NCBI GenBank assembly: GCA_030432255.1
Contig: JAUIHS010000020.1
Location: forward strand, 26,110-90,109
Length of the DNA: 64,000 nt
Reading direction: 5' to 3'
Source of the DNA: Phycisphaerae bacterium
Lineage (GTDB): Bacteria; Planctomycetota; Phycisphaerae; Phycisphaerales; UBA1924
Shown here piece after piece: positions 10,228-17,516 of this stretch. The notes under the pieces were generated by a model. It did no database searches and had not been told where the DNA came from. It saw nothing but the letters and a program-made list of their open reading frames with translations. How positions within the stretch are numbered: position 1 is the stretch's first letter; each line of letters begins with the position of its first letter. The position numbers and the translations under genes are program-made.

Positions 10228-10256
10228 TTGACATCCGAGGGTCTGCTTCCTACATT
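10228..10256 (+). promoter_or_regulatory. promoter of the rpmF-plsX-fab operon
   Basis: A consensus -35 TTGACA (10228-10233) is followed after 17 bases by TACATT (10251-10256), about 80 bases upstream of rpmF. It lies in the 311-bp gap (10025-10335) between the divergent GGDEF/HD gene and rpmF. I see no gene in that gap. Confidence 0.65.
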
Positions 10257-10335
10257 GCTCGATCCGTCAGCGGGGACCAGCCGGTCCGCCGCCGTTGTCG
10301 GTGTATCTCCAACGACCTCAGAAGGGCACCTTGCC

Positions 10336-10536
10336 ATGCATCCCACTCACAGAACCAGTCCGGGTCGCACCCGGCGGCGTCGCAACCACCTGGCTCAGAC
10401 GCCCGAGCAGCCGACGATGTGCCCGATCAGCGGGCGTCCCAAGCTCTCCCACCGCGTCTGCAAGGAGTCCGGTTACGTCCGGCCCGGCCTCGTCATTCGC
10501 GTCCCGAAGCTCGGTATCGGCACAGACGAGGGCTGA
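10336..10536 (+). CDS. rpmF: 50S ribosomal protein L32
   Basis: A 66-residue basic protein starting MHPTHRTSPGRTRRRR, typical of L32, with the later segment CPISGRPKLSHRVCKESGY. It is followed at once by plsX, the usual bacterial gene order. In zinc-binding L32 proteins this segment has two CxxC pairs; here the second Cys of each pair is Ser (CPIS and CKES), so the zinc site is lost. The C-terminus is extended by about 15 residues. Structural component of the large ribosomal subunit. Confidence 0.88.
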   Translation: MHPTHRTSPGRTRRRRNHLAQTPEQPTMCPISGRPKLSHRVCKESGYVRPGLVIRVPKLGIGTDEG

Positions 10537-10542
10537 TCGCGC

Positions 10543-11589
10543 ATGCGCCTCGCCATTGACGTCATGGGCGGGGACAACGCTCCCGTCGCCATCGTCAAGG
10601 GTTGCCTCGATGCCTTGTCGATCATCGACTCTGATGATCAGCTCATCCTCGTCGGCGACGCGGATGTCGTGCGCGCCACGATGAAGGCCGAGGGTGTCTC
10701 GGATGAACGCATCATCGTGCATCCGACCACCGAGATCATCGGCATGGACGAGTCGCCTGTCGACGCCGTCCGGGCCAAGGGCGATTCATCACTCGTCCAG
10801 ATGGTCACGCTCGGGTCCGCACGCAAGACCAGAGAGCCCGTCGATGTCATCATCTCCGCAGGGAACACCGGCGCGTGTGTCTCCGCGGCAACCATGTACA
10901 TGAAGCGCCTGCCCGGCGTGCACCGCCCCGGAATTGCATGTGCCCTGCCGACGCTGCACGGACCGGTCGTCGTCTGCGATGTCGGCGCCAATCCGGAACC
11001 GCGCCCGCTGCACCTGGCGCAGTACGCCGAGATGGCGGACATCTATGCACGGCGCGTGCTCAACATCAAGACGCCCCGGGTGGCGCAGATGAACATCGGC
11101 GCCGAGGAGGCGAAGGGCACGGAGATGACGCGCAACGTGCGCGACCTGCTCCGGGCCACGCCCGAACTCAACTACATCGGCTACGTCGAGGGACGCGATG
11201 TCTTTGAAGGCGCCGCCGACGTGATTGTCTGCGACGGCTTTGTCGGCAACACCATGCTCAAACTCGCCGAGGGGCTCGCCCGCAGCCTGATCAAGGGCCT
11301 GGTTGAAGCGGTGATGTCCGCAGACCCCGCACTGGCCGGCCAGTTGAAGCCCATCATGGCCGATGTCTTCAGGCGCAACGACTACCACGAGTACGGTGGG
11401 GCGCCCCTCATGGGCGTCAATGGAACGTGCTTCATCTGCCACGGCTCCAGCGAAGCACGCACCATTCGCAATGCCATCCGTGCAGCACGTGACTATGTCG
11501 CCGCCGGCGTTAACGACGCCATCGTCGAACGCATCGAGAAACTCGAGTCCGGCTCGCAGGAACCCTCCACACCCGGAGAAGCCGCATGA
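10543..11589 (+). CDS. plsX: phosphate acyltransferase PlsX
   Basis: A 348-residue protein beginning MRLAIDVMGGDNAP, the PlsX hallmark, with ISAGNTGA and VCDGFVGN further on. It converts acyl-ACP to acyl-phosphate for phospholipid synthesis at the membrane. It starts 6 bases after rpmF, with GAGGG in front of the ATG, and overlaps fabH by 4 bases. Length and motifs are normal for the family. Confidence 0.95.
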   Translation: MRLAIDVMGGDNAPVAIVKGCLDALSIIDSDDQLILVGDADVVRATMKAEGVSDERIIVHPTTEIIGMDESPVDAVRAKGDSSLVQMVTLGSARKTREPVDVIISAGNTGACVSAATMYMKRLPGVHRPGIACALPTLHGPVVVCDVGANPEPRPLHLAQYAEMADIYARRVLNIKTPRVAQMNIGAEEAKGTEMTRNVRDLLRATPELNYIGYVEGRDVFEGAADVIVCDGFVGNTMLKLAEGLARSLIKGLVEAVMSADPALAGQLKPIMADVFRRNDYHEYGGAPLMGVNGTCFICHGSSEARTIRNAIRAARDYVAAGVNDAIVERIEKLESGSQEPSTPGEAA

Positions 11590-12629
11590 CGACGCCACCC
11601 GCCGGAGCCAGCCTCCCGCGTTCCGGAGGTCCGGCGCATCGGGGCGTGCGGATCGCCGGGACAGGCAGCGCGCTGCCCGACAACGTCGTGACCAATGAGG
11701 ACCTCACTCGACGCATGGATACCAGCGACGAGTGGATCCGTCAGCGCACCGGGATCCGCGAACGCCGACTCTGTAACGCCGACAACGGCGAAGGCAGCAT
11801 CTCGCTCTGCACCCGGGCGCTCGAAGGCGCGCTGAAGAACGCGCACCTCACCGGTGCCGATCTCGATCTCCTCATCGTCGCCACGGTGACCGGTGACATG
11901 ACATGTCCCTCCGTGGCATGCCGGGTCGCTGCCAACGTCGGTGCGGGGTCCGCCGGGGCGTTTGATCTCGCCGCGGCATGTTCCGGTTGGGTCTTCGGCG
12001 CCAACATGGCACACGATCTGATTCGCCTGGGCACCTACAACACGATTGGTGTTGTGGGGTGCGACATCATGAGCAGTGTGCTGGACTTCACCGACCGCGA
12101 CCGCGCGGTCTCGGTGCTCTTCGGGGACGCTGCCGGCGCCGCCATCATCAAGGCCACCGATGACACGTCGAAGGGCATCCGGGCCTCCGCGATGCACGCC
12201 GATGGTGAACGCTGGACCAGCCTTTACATTCCGAACAAGGTTGCCGACATTCCCGGTGACGACGATCGGGATGTGCCCATGCGCAGACTCGTCATGCGCG
12301 GCCGCGAGGTGTACAAGTTTGCCGTGACGACATTCGGCAACCTGATTGCGCAGACGCTTGAGCAGGCGGGTGTTGAGGCGTCTGACGTGGACATGTTCGT
12401 CTGTCACCAGTCCAACCTTCGCATCATCGAGTCGGCGCGGAATCGCTTCGGCATTCCTGAAGAGAAGGTGTACGTGAACATCGATCGGGTGGGCAACAGT
12501 TCCGCGGGCTCGGTGCCTCTCTGTCTTGACGAGTTGCGTCAGGCGGGGAAGTGCAGCGAGGGTGACCTTGTGATGTTTGTAGCCTTCGGCGGCGGCCTCA
12601 CCTGGGGCTCCGCGCTCTGGCAGCTCTGA
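11586..12629 (+). CDS. fabH: 3-oxoacyl-ACP synthase III (FabH)
   Basis: A thiolase-fold condensing enzyme with the catalytic triad visible: Cys132 in AAACSGW, His274 in VCHQSN and Asn304 in NSSAGS. The DTSDEWIRQRTGIRER stretch near the start is typical of FabH. It condenses acetyl-CoA with malonyl-ACP to start fatty acid synthesis. The start overlaps the plsX stop (ATGA), so translation is coupled. About 20 residues precede the conserved fold. Confidence 0.95.
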   Translation: MTTPPAGASLPRSGGPAHRGVRIAGTGSALPDNVVTNEDLTRRMDTSDEWIRQRTGIRERRLCNADNGEGSISLCTRALEGALKNAHLTGADLDLLIVATVTGDMTCPSVACRVAANVGAGSAGAFDLAAACSGWVFGANMAHDLIRLGTYNTIGVVGCDIMSSVLDFTDRDRAVSVLFGDAAGAAIIKATDDTSKGIRASAMHADGERWTSLYIPNKVADIPGDDDRDVPMRRLVMRGREVYKFAVTTFGNLIAQTLEQAGVEASDVDMFVCHQSNLRIIESARNRFGIPEEKVYVNIDRVGNSSAGSVPLCLDELRQAGKCSEGDLVMFVAFGGGLTWGSALWQL

Positions 12630-12646
12630 TCTACGGGAGTTGAGTC

Positions 12647-13576
12647 ATGATCATTCTGTGCCCCGGGCAGGGTGCGCAAAGCGTTGGCATGGGCAAGGCG
12701 TGGTTCGAGCGCTCGCCGGATGCGGCAAGGACATTCGGGGCTGCGGACGAGCTTCTCGGCGACCGCTTCGGTCGGCGCCTGAGTGAGATCTGTTTCGACG
12801 GTCCTCAGGATGTCCTCGATCGCACCGACGTCGCGCAGCCCGCGATTTACACGGTGACAGTCGCATCCTTCCAGGCGCTGTACAGCGATACCGACCGCAA
12901 CGCCTTCACCGCGTTCGCCGGCCTCAGTCTCGGTGAGTACTCCGCGCTCTATCTTGCCGGCGCATTCTCATTTGCCGATGGACTCGAACTGGTGGCACTG
13001 CGGGGCCAGGCCATGCAGGAGGCTGCCGAAGCCGCGGACACCTCGATGGTGGCGGTCATCGGCGCCGAGGAGGCGGATGTGCGTGCTCTGTGCGAGGAAG
13101 CGGCGGGTGATGAGCATCTCGTCCCTGCGAACTTCAACGCACCCGGCCAGATCGTCATCAGCGGAGGCCGGGAGGCGTGTGAACGCGCCGTCCAGATAGG
13201 CGGGGAGCGGGGCATGCGGCTGACGCCCCTGTCCGTCGCGGGTGCCTTCCACAGTCCGTACATGGCGCCGGCCGCGACTCGTCTGGAGGAAGCGCTCGGC
13301 AAGGTCGAGATCAAGGCTCCCCAGAGCCTCGTCATGTCGAATGTGACCGCAATGCCGTATTTCGAGGCCGGAGCGACGCCCTCAGACCCGGCGGCGACAA
13401 TCCGGCAGCGCCTCGTCGAGCAGCTCACCCACCCCGTTTTGTGGGCTCAGAGCTGTCAATGGCTCGTCTCAAACGTCTCTGGCGAGTACCATGAACTGGC
13501 TCCCGGCAAGGTCCTGGCCGGGCTGATGCGTCGTATCGATCGCGGCACCAAGGTGCAGCGCCACGACGAGCCGTGA
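12647..13576 (+). CDS. fabD: malonyl-CoA:ACP transacylase (FabD)
   Basis: A 309-residue protein with PGQGAQ at the N-terminus, the nucleophile Ser94 in GLSLGEY and the partner His202 in GAFHSPYM. It loads malonate onto ACP for FabH and FabF. It follows fabH after 17 bases with a GGGAG-like element. All key residues are present. Confidence 0.95.
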   Translation: MIILCPGQGAQSVGMGKAWFERSPDAARTFGAADELLGDRFGRRLSEICFDGPQDVLDRTDVAQPAIYTVTVASFQALYSDTDRNAFTAFAGLSLGEYSALYLAGAFSFADGLELVALRGQAMQEAAEAADTSMVAVIGAEEADVRALCEEAAGDEHLVPANFNAPGQIVISGGREACERAVQIGGERGMRLTPLSVAGAFHSPYMAPAATRLEEALGKVEIKAPQSLVMSNVTAMPYFEAGATPSDPAATIRQRLVEQLTHPVLWAQSCQWLVSNVSGEYHELAPGKVLAGLMRRIDRGTKVQRHDEP

Positions 13577-13621
13577 TGCTTCCGAGTCCCGAGCCGGCAT
13601 ATCACATGCCAAGGGGAAGTC

Positions 13622-14293
13622 ATGAGCAGATCCCGCATTCTCACTGTCGCGCTGGTCACCGTGATCGGTCTGGCCGCCGCCTCTCCGCTCGTCGGGTGCA
13701 AGAAGAAGAAGGCGGCGCCCCCGCCTCCGCCTCCACCCCCGCCCCCCGCGGATCCTTTTGACGGCCTGTCACTCGATCCCCGCGTGCAGTTCCCCGAGGA
13801 ACGCAACCCCGCGTCGCCCGAGATGGCACAGGCGGTTGCGGATGTCGCCAATGCGCTGGCCTCCGGTAACGGCGGCGAGATGCGCGGCCTCCTGGGCGAG
13901 GGTTCCAGCGGCATGCTGACCTACCTGCTCGACAACGGGCAGTGGAAGGACGCGACCGCCAGCATCGAGATCGTCCGGGTCTGCGTTCTTGAGAAGGTCA
14001 ACGATTCGAGCATCCGCGTCGGTTACGGCATTCAGGATGCTTCCGGCGCGTACCTCATCGCCCTGAGCGGATCGAACACATCCGGCGACTGGGTCTTTGA
14101 GGGTTCGCCTGTCGAATGGCTGACCGGGTCAGTGGCTTCGGAATTCGATGGATCGAGCCTGCCCATGCCGATGCTGGCCCAGGCAGCCGAGGAATATGTT
14201 CCGCCGGCGCCCGAGAAGGAAGAAGATGACAGCCGCAACCGCGACGACGATCGCACGCGTCCCGGCGGCTTCACGAAGCCCGGTATCTTCTAG
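13622..14293 (+). CDS. proline-rich lipoprotein of unknown function inside the fab cluster
   Basis: The signal peptide ends in the lipobox LVGC, followed by a lysine run and then ten prolines. The remaining 170 residues form a soluble domain I cannot assign, ending in a charged tail rich in Asp, Arg and Glu. It sits between fabD and fabG with AGGGGAAG before the ATG, so it is probably co-transcribed with them. The poly-Pro run would normally need EF-P for efficient translation. A role in envelope biology is an inference from its localisation signal. Confidence 0.75.
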   Translation: MSRSRILTVALVTVIGLAAASPLVGCKKKKAAPPPPPPPPPPADPFDGLSLDPRVQFPEERNPASPEMAQAVADVANALASGNGGEMRGLLGEGSSGMLTYLLDNGQWKDATASIEIVRVCVLEKVNDSSIRVGYGIQDASGAYLIALSGSNTSGDWVFEGSPVEWLTGSVASEFDGSSLPMPMLAQAAEEYVPPAPEKEEDDSRNRDDDRTRPGGFTKPGIF

Positions 14294-14405
14294 GCCGATT
14301 CCGTTCATTCGTCGCGTTGTTCCGGCGGGCGCTTCCGCGTTGCGGCGCTCGGCGCTCCCGCTCCGCATCAACTCCCGTATCAGTCGCGCCCCAAGGACCT
14401 GACCA

Positions 14406-15155
14406 TTGACCGATTCGAATCCCCAGCGCGTCGCCCTTGTCACCGGTGCGAGCCGAGGCATCGGCCGTGCCATCGCGCTCCGCCTCGCCGCTGATGGCCG
14501 ACACGTCGTCCTCATGAGCCGCTCCGAAGGGCCGCTCACCGAGGTGCGCAGCCTCATCGAGGAAGCGGGGGGACACGCATCCGTCTGCGCCTGCGATGTC
14601 GGTGATGCGTCAGCCCTCGCTGCCGCCGTCGAAGGCGTCATCAGCGAACACGGTCGACTCGATGTTGTCGTGAACAACGCCGGGATCACGAGGGATGGCC
14701 TCGCACTGCGCATGAGCGATGAGGACTTCCTCGATGTCCTCAATGTCAACCTCATGTCCTGCTTCGTCACCTGTCGCACCGCGGCGAGGGCCATGATGAA
14801 GCAGAAGTTCGGACGCATGGTGAACATCGGGTCGACGTCCGGCGTCGTGGGCAACGCGGGACAGGCGAACTACGCCGCCGCGAAGTCCGGCCTGATCGGC
14901 ATGTCCAAGGCCCTGGCACGTGAATTGGGTGGCAAGGGGATCACGGTGAACGTGATTGCGCCCGGCTTCATCGAGACGGACATGACGGCCAATCTCGGGG
15001 ATGCGGTCAAGAACAAGGTGCTCGAGGGCATGGCACTGCGGCGTCTGGGGACGCCTGAGGACATTGCAGCCGCGGTGGCGTACGTCTCTTCTGATGAAGC
15101 GGGCTTCCTGACCGGGCAGACGATCTGCGTGGACGGGGGGCTGACAATGTGCTAA
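14406..15155 (+). CDS. fabG: 3-oxoacyl-ACP reductase (FabG)
   Basis: A classical [11 protein letters not shown] nucleotide loop, NNAG, Ser in IGSTSG, Tyr156 and Lys160 in YAAAK. It reduces 3-oxoacyl-ACP with NADPH in each elongation cycle. Position between fabD and acpP supports FabG over other SDRs. The start is a TTG with AAGGA about 9 bases upstream. Confidence 0.93.
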   Translation: MTDSNPQRVALVTGASRGIGRAIALRLAADGRHVVLMSRSEGPLTEVRSLIEEAGGHASVCACDVGDASALAAAVEGVISEHGRLDVVVNNAGITRDGLALRMSDEDFLDVLNVNLMSCFVTCRTAARAMMKQKFGRMVNIGSTSGVVGNAGQANYAAAKSGLIGMSKALARELGGKGITVNVIAPGFIETDMTANLGDAVKNKVLEGMALRRLGTPEDIAAAVAYVSSDEAGFLTGQTICVDGGLTMC

Positions 15156-15183
15156 CCTGCCGGGTCGCCAACGAGGCGGATCG

Positions 15184-15213
15184 TTGCGAAACCGGCAGGG
15201 GAATCGCTATAGT
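15184..15213 (+). promoter_or_regulatory. internal promoter for acpP-fabF
   Basis: TTGCGA (15184-15189) and TATAGT (15208-15213) are separated by 18 bases in the 188-base gap before acpP. A separate promoter for acpP is sensible, since the carrier protein is needed in large amounts. Confidence 0.6.
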
Positions 15214-15343
15214 CCCGCGATACGACCCCGCGTTTGAACCAGTTGGCCCCGTTCGGGGTCAGCCGCGAACAGTCCATCCAGCGGTCACCCCCGCCGACTT
15301 GCCATCGCGAGCCCGGCACGTGGCCCTTTCGGAGATTCACAAC

Positions 15344-15598
15344 GTGACCAAAGAAGAAATCGAAGCCAAGGTGATCGACATCGTCGCTGAGCAGATGGGC
15401 GCCGAGAAGAGCGAGATCACGACCGAGACGAGCTTCGTCAACGATCTCAACGCCGACAGTCTCGACACCGTCGAACTCGTCATGGAGTTCGAGGATGTCT
15501 TCGACACCTCCATCCCGGACGACAAGGCGGAGAACATCAAGACCGTCGGCCAGGCCATCGACTTCATCTACGAAGCGAAGAACGCCGCCAACGCCTGA
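15344..15598 (+). CDS. acpP: acyl carrier protein
   Basis: An 84-residue acidic protein with the phosphopantetheine attachment site Ser39 in [10 protein letters not shown]. It carries the growing acyl chain for all Fab enzymes. The open frame runs much further upstream, but the ACP fold begins at GTG 15344, which has GGAG about 9 bases before it. It lies between fabG and fabF as in many bacteria. Confidence 0.95.
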   Translation: MTKEEIEAKVIDIVAEQMGAEKSEITTETSFVNDLNADSLDTVELVMEFEDVFDTSIPDDKAENIKTVGQAIDFIYEAKNAANA

Positions 15599-15666
15599 GA
15601 CCAAACTGGAATACCGCGTCCGAACACGCCGCGCAAGCGGTCTGTCCCGGCCGGACCTGAGTCACC

Positions 15667-16950
15667 ATGACCAAGACCACGAGGCGAAAAGTCGTCATCA
15701 CCGGCATGGGCGCCGTCACCAATATCGGTGCGGACACCCCGAGCACCTGGGATGCCATGGTCCGCGGGGCCAGCGGAATCGGGCCGGTTGACAACCCGGA
15801 CTTCGAGCAGTGGGGCGAGGATCAGTGGGCCGTGCGCATCTGCGGCCAGATCCGTGACTTCGACGGCTCAGGACGCGTCGATCCCCGCGCCGCCCGAAAA
15901 CTCGATCGCGCTGCAGTCCTCGGAGCCAATGCGGCCATCGAGGCCGTCGAGAGCTGCGGTCTCGACTTCACCACCGGAGACCACACCCGGCGGGGCGTGA
16001 TCATCGGCACCGGTATCGGCGGCATCGGAACGATCATCGATGCCTACAACGTGCTGCTCCAGAAGGGGCCGCGCCGGATCAACCCCTTCACCGTGCCGAA
16101 GCTGATGGCCAATGCCACTTCCGGCGAGGTCTCGATCCGCTTCAACCTGCAGGGGCCATCAACTTCACACGCCACCGCGTGCGCCTCATCGGGTCACTCG
16201 ATGGGCGATGCCTTCCGTATCATCGCTCGCGGCGAAGCGGATGTCATGCTCGCCGGTGGTACCGAAGCCGCCATCAACCCACTCTGCCTCGGCGCATTCA
16301 TGACCATGAAGGCACTGTCAACCCGCAACGAGGAGCCAGAGAAGGCCTCGCGCCCGTTCGACAAGGACCGTGACGGATTCGTGCTCGCAGAGGGTGCCGC
16401 GGTCTTCGTCCTGGAGTCCGAGGAGCACGCTCGTGAACGCGGCGCCGAGATCCTCGCGGAGATTGTCGGCTACGCGGCATCAAGTGATGCAGCGCACATC
16501 ACGGCCCCGGATCCGGAGGGTGCGGGTGCCGCGCGTTCCATGCGTGGAGCGCTCGCCGATGCGGAACTGAAACCGGATGCCATCGGCTACATCAATGCAC
16601 ACGGCACCTCGACACCACTCGGTGATTCTGCGGAGGTCGCCGCGGTGACCAGCGTCTTCAGCGACCACGCCCGCTCCTCGAAGGGCGGCAAGTTGCTGAT
16701 GTCGTCGACGAAGTCGATGACGGGTCATTGCCTGGGTGCATCCGGTGGCGTGGAGACGATCGCGTGCATCAATGCGCTGCGCCATGGTGTCGTGCCCCCG
16801 ACGATCAATCTCGACAACCCGGATGAGGGATTTGACGTCGACCTCGTGGCGAATGTCGCCCGCGACGCCAAGGTCGAGTACGCCATGAACAACACCTTCG
16901 GATTCGGCGGTCACAACGTGACGCTGATTTTCGGAAAGTATTCAGGGTAG
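15667..16950 (+). CDS. fabF: 3-oxoacyl-ACP synthase II (FabF)
   Basis: A 427-residue condensing enzyme with nucleophile Cys172 in TACASSGHS and the two histidines in NAHGTSTPLGD and TGHCLGASGG. It elongates acyl-ACP with malonyl-ACP. It starts 68 bases after acpP. It closes the rpmF-plsX-fab gene group. Confidence 0.95.
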   Translation: MTKTTRRKVVITGMGAVTNIGADTPSTWDAMVRGASGIGPVDNPDFEQWGEDQWAVRICGQIRDFDGSGRVDPRAARKLDRAAVLGANAAIEAVESCGLDFTTGDHTRRGVIIGTGIGGIGTIIDAYNVLLQKGPRRINPFTVPKLMANATSGEVSIRFNLQGPSTSHATACASSGHSMGDAFRIIARGEADVMLAGGTEAAINPLCLGAFMTMKALSTRNEEPEKASRPFDKDRDGFVLAEGAAVFVLESEEHARERGAEILAEIVGYAASSDAAHITAPDPEGAGAARSMRGALADAELKPDAIGYINAHGTSTPLGDSAEVAAVTSVFSDHARSSKGGKLLMSSTKSMTGHCLGASGGVETIACINALRHGVVPPTINLDNPDEGFDVDLVANVARDAKVEYAMNNTFGFGGHNVTLIFGKYSG

Positions 16951-17029
16951 GTCATCGCTCGTCGCCCCTCCCGGCAGCCGGATTCGGGAAGCCACAAGCC
17001 AGAACCCCGATCCAGCCGATAGCAACGGT

Positions 17030-17359
17030 ATGGATACCGAAATCCAGCGCATTCTCGCCCTCGAAGTCCCGGTGATCGTCCAGATCGGTGAGCGATCGCT
17101 CTCCGTCGGTGAGGTCATGAGTCTCACGCCGGGGTCGATCATCGAGATGCCCAAGTCATGCGATGATGAACTGGACCTGTGCATCAACAACAAGGTCCTC
17201 GGTGCGGGCGTCGCAGTGAAGGTGGGCGAGAACTTCGGTATCCGGCTCACATACCTCGGCAACCTCGAAGAACGTGTTGAAGGTCTTGGAGAGAGTCTCG
17301 ATTCCTCGGAAGCGGGACTGACGGATCTGGCTCAGGGACTGCTGGGAGACGACGACTAG
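17030..17359 (+). CDS. FliN/SpoA-domain protein
   Basis: A 109-residue protein with the SpoA (FliN/FliM C-terminal) pattern: LSVGEVMSLTPGSIIEM, then DLCINNKVLGAGVAVKVGENFGIRL. The domain forms the flagellar C-ring or the sorting platform of type III secretion. A short acidic tail follows. No other flagellar or secretion gene is nearby, so which apparatus it serves is open. The TAG stop touches a degenerate heptamer-repeat copy. Confidence 0.8.
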   Translation: MDTEIQRILALEVPVIVQIGERSLSVGEVMSLTPGSIIEMPKSCDDELDLCINNKVLGAGVAVKVGENFGIRLTYLGNLEERVEGLGESLDSSEAGLTDLAQGLLGDDD

Positions 17360-17460
17360 GTGGGCATCCGGCATCCCGCAATCAGTTGAGCGCCTTCGGC
17401 ACAGAACCTGAAGAACCTCCGCGCCGCGTGCCCGGGTTCCCCGCCCTCGTTGCACTCCCC
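17357..17460. repeat. degenerate copy of the intergenic heptamer repeat
   Basis: Begins at the fliN-like TAG stop with GGGCATCCGGCATCCCG (7-bp steps), then GAGCGCCTTCGGC and GAAGAACCTCCGC, which resemble the core seen at 24971 and 43178. It looks like a decayed member of the family. The rest of the gap up to 17516 holds the ribosome-binding site of the OPT gene (GAGG). Confidence 0.55.
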
Positions 17461-17516
17461 CTCGCAATCCGTCACCATACGCGTTGATCCCCCTGTCGAG
17501 TTGCCGAGGTTGCTTC

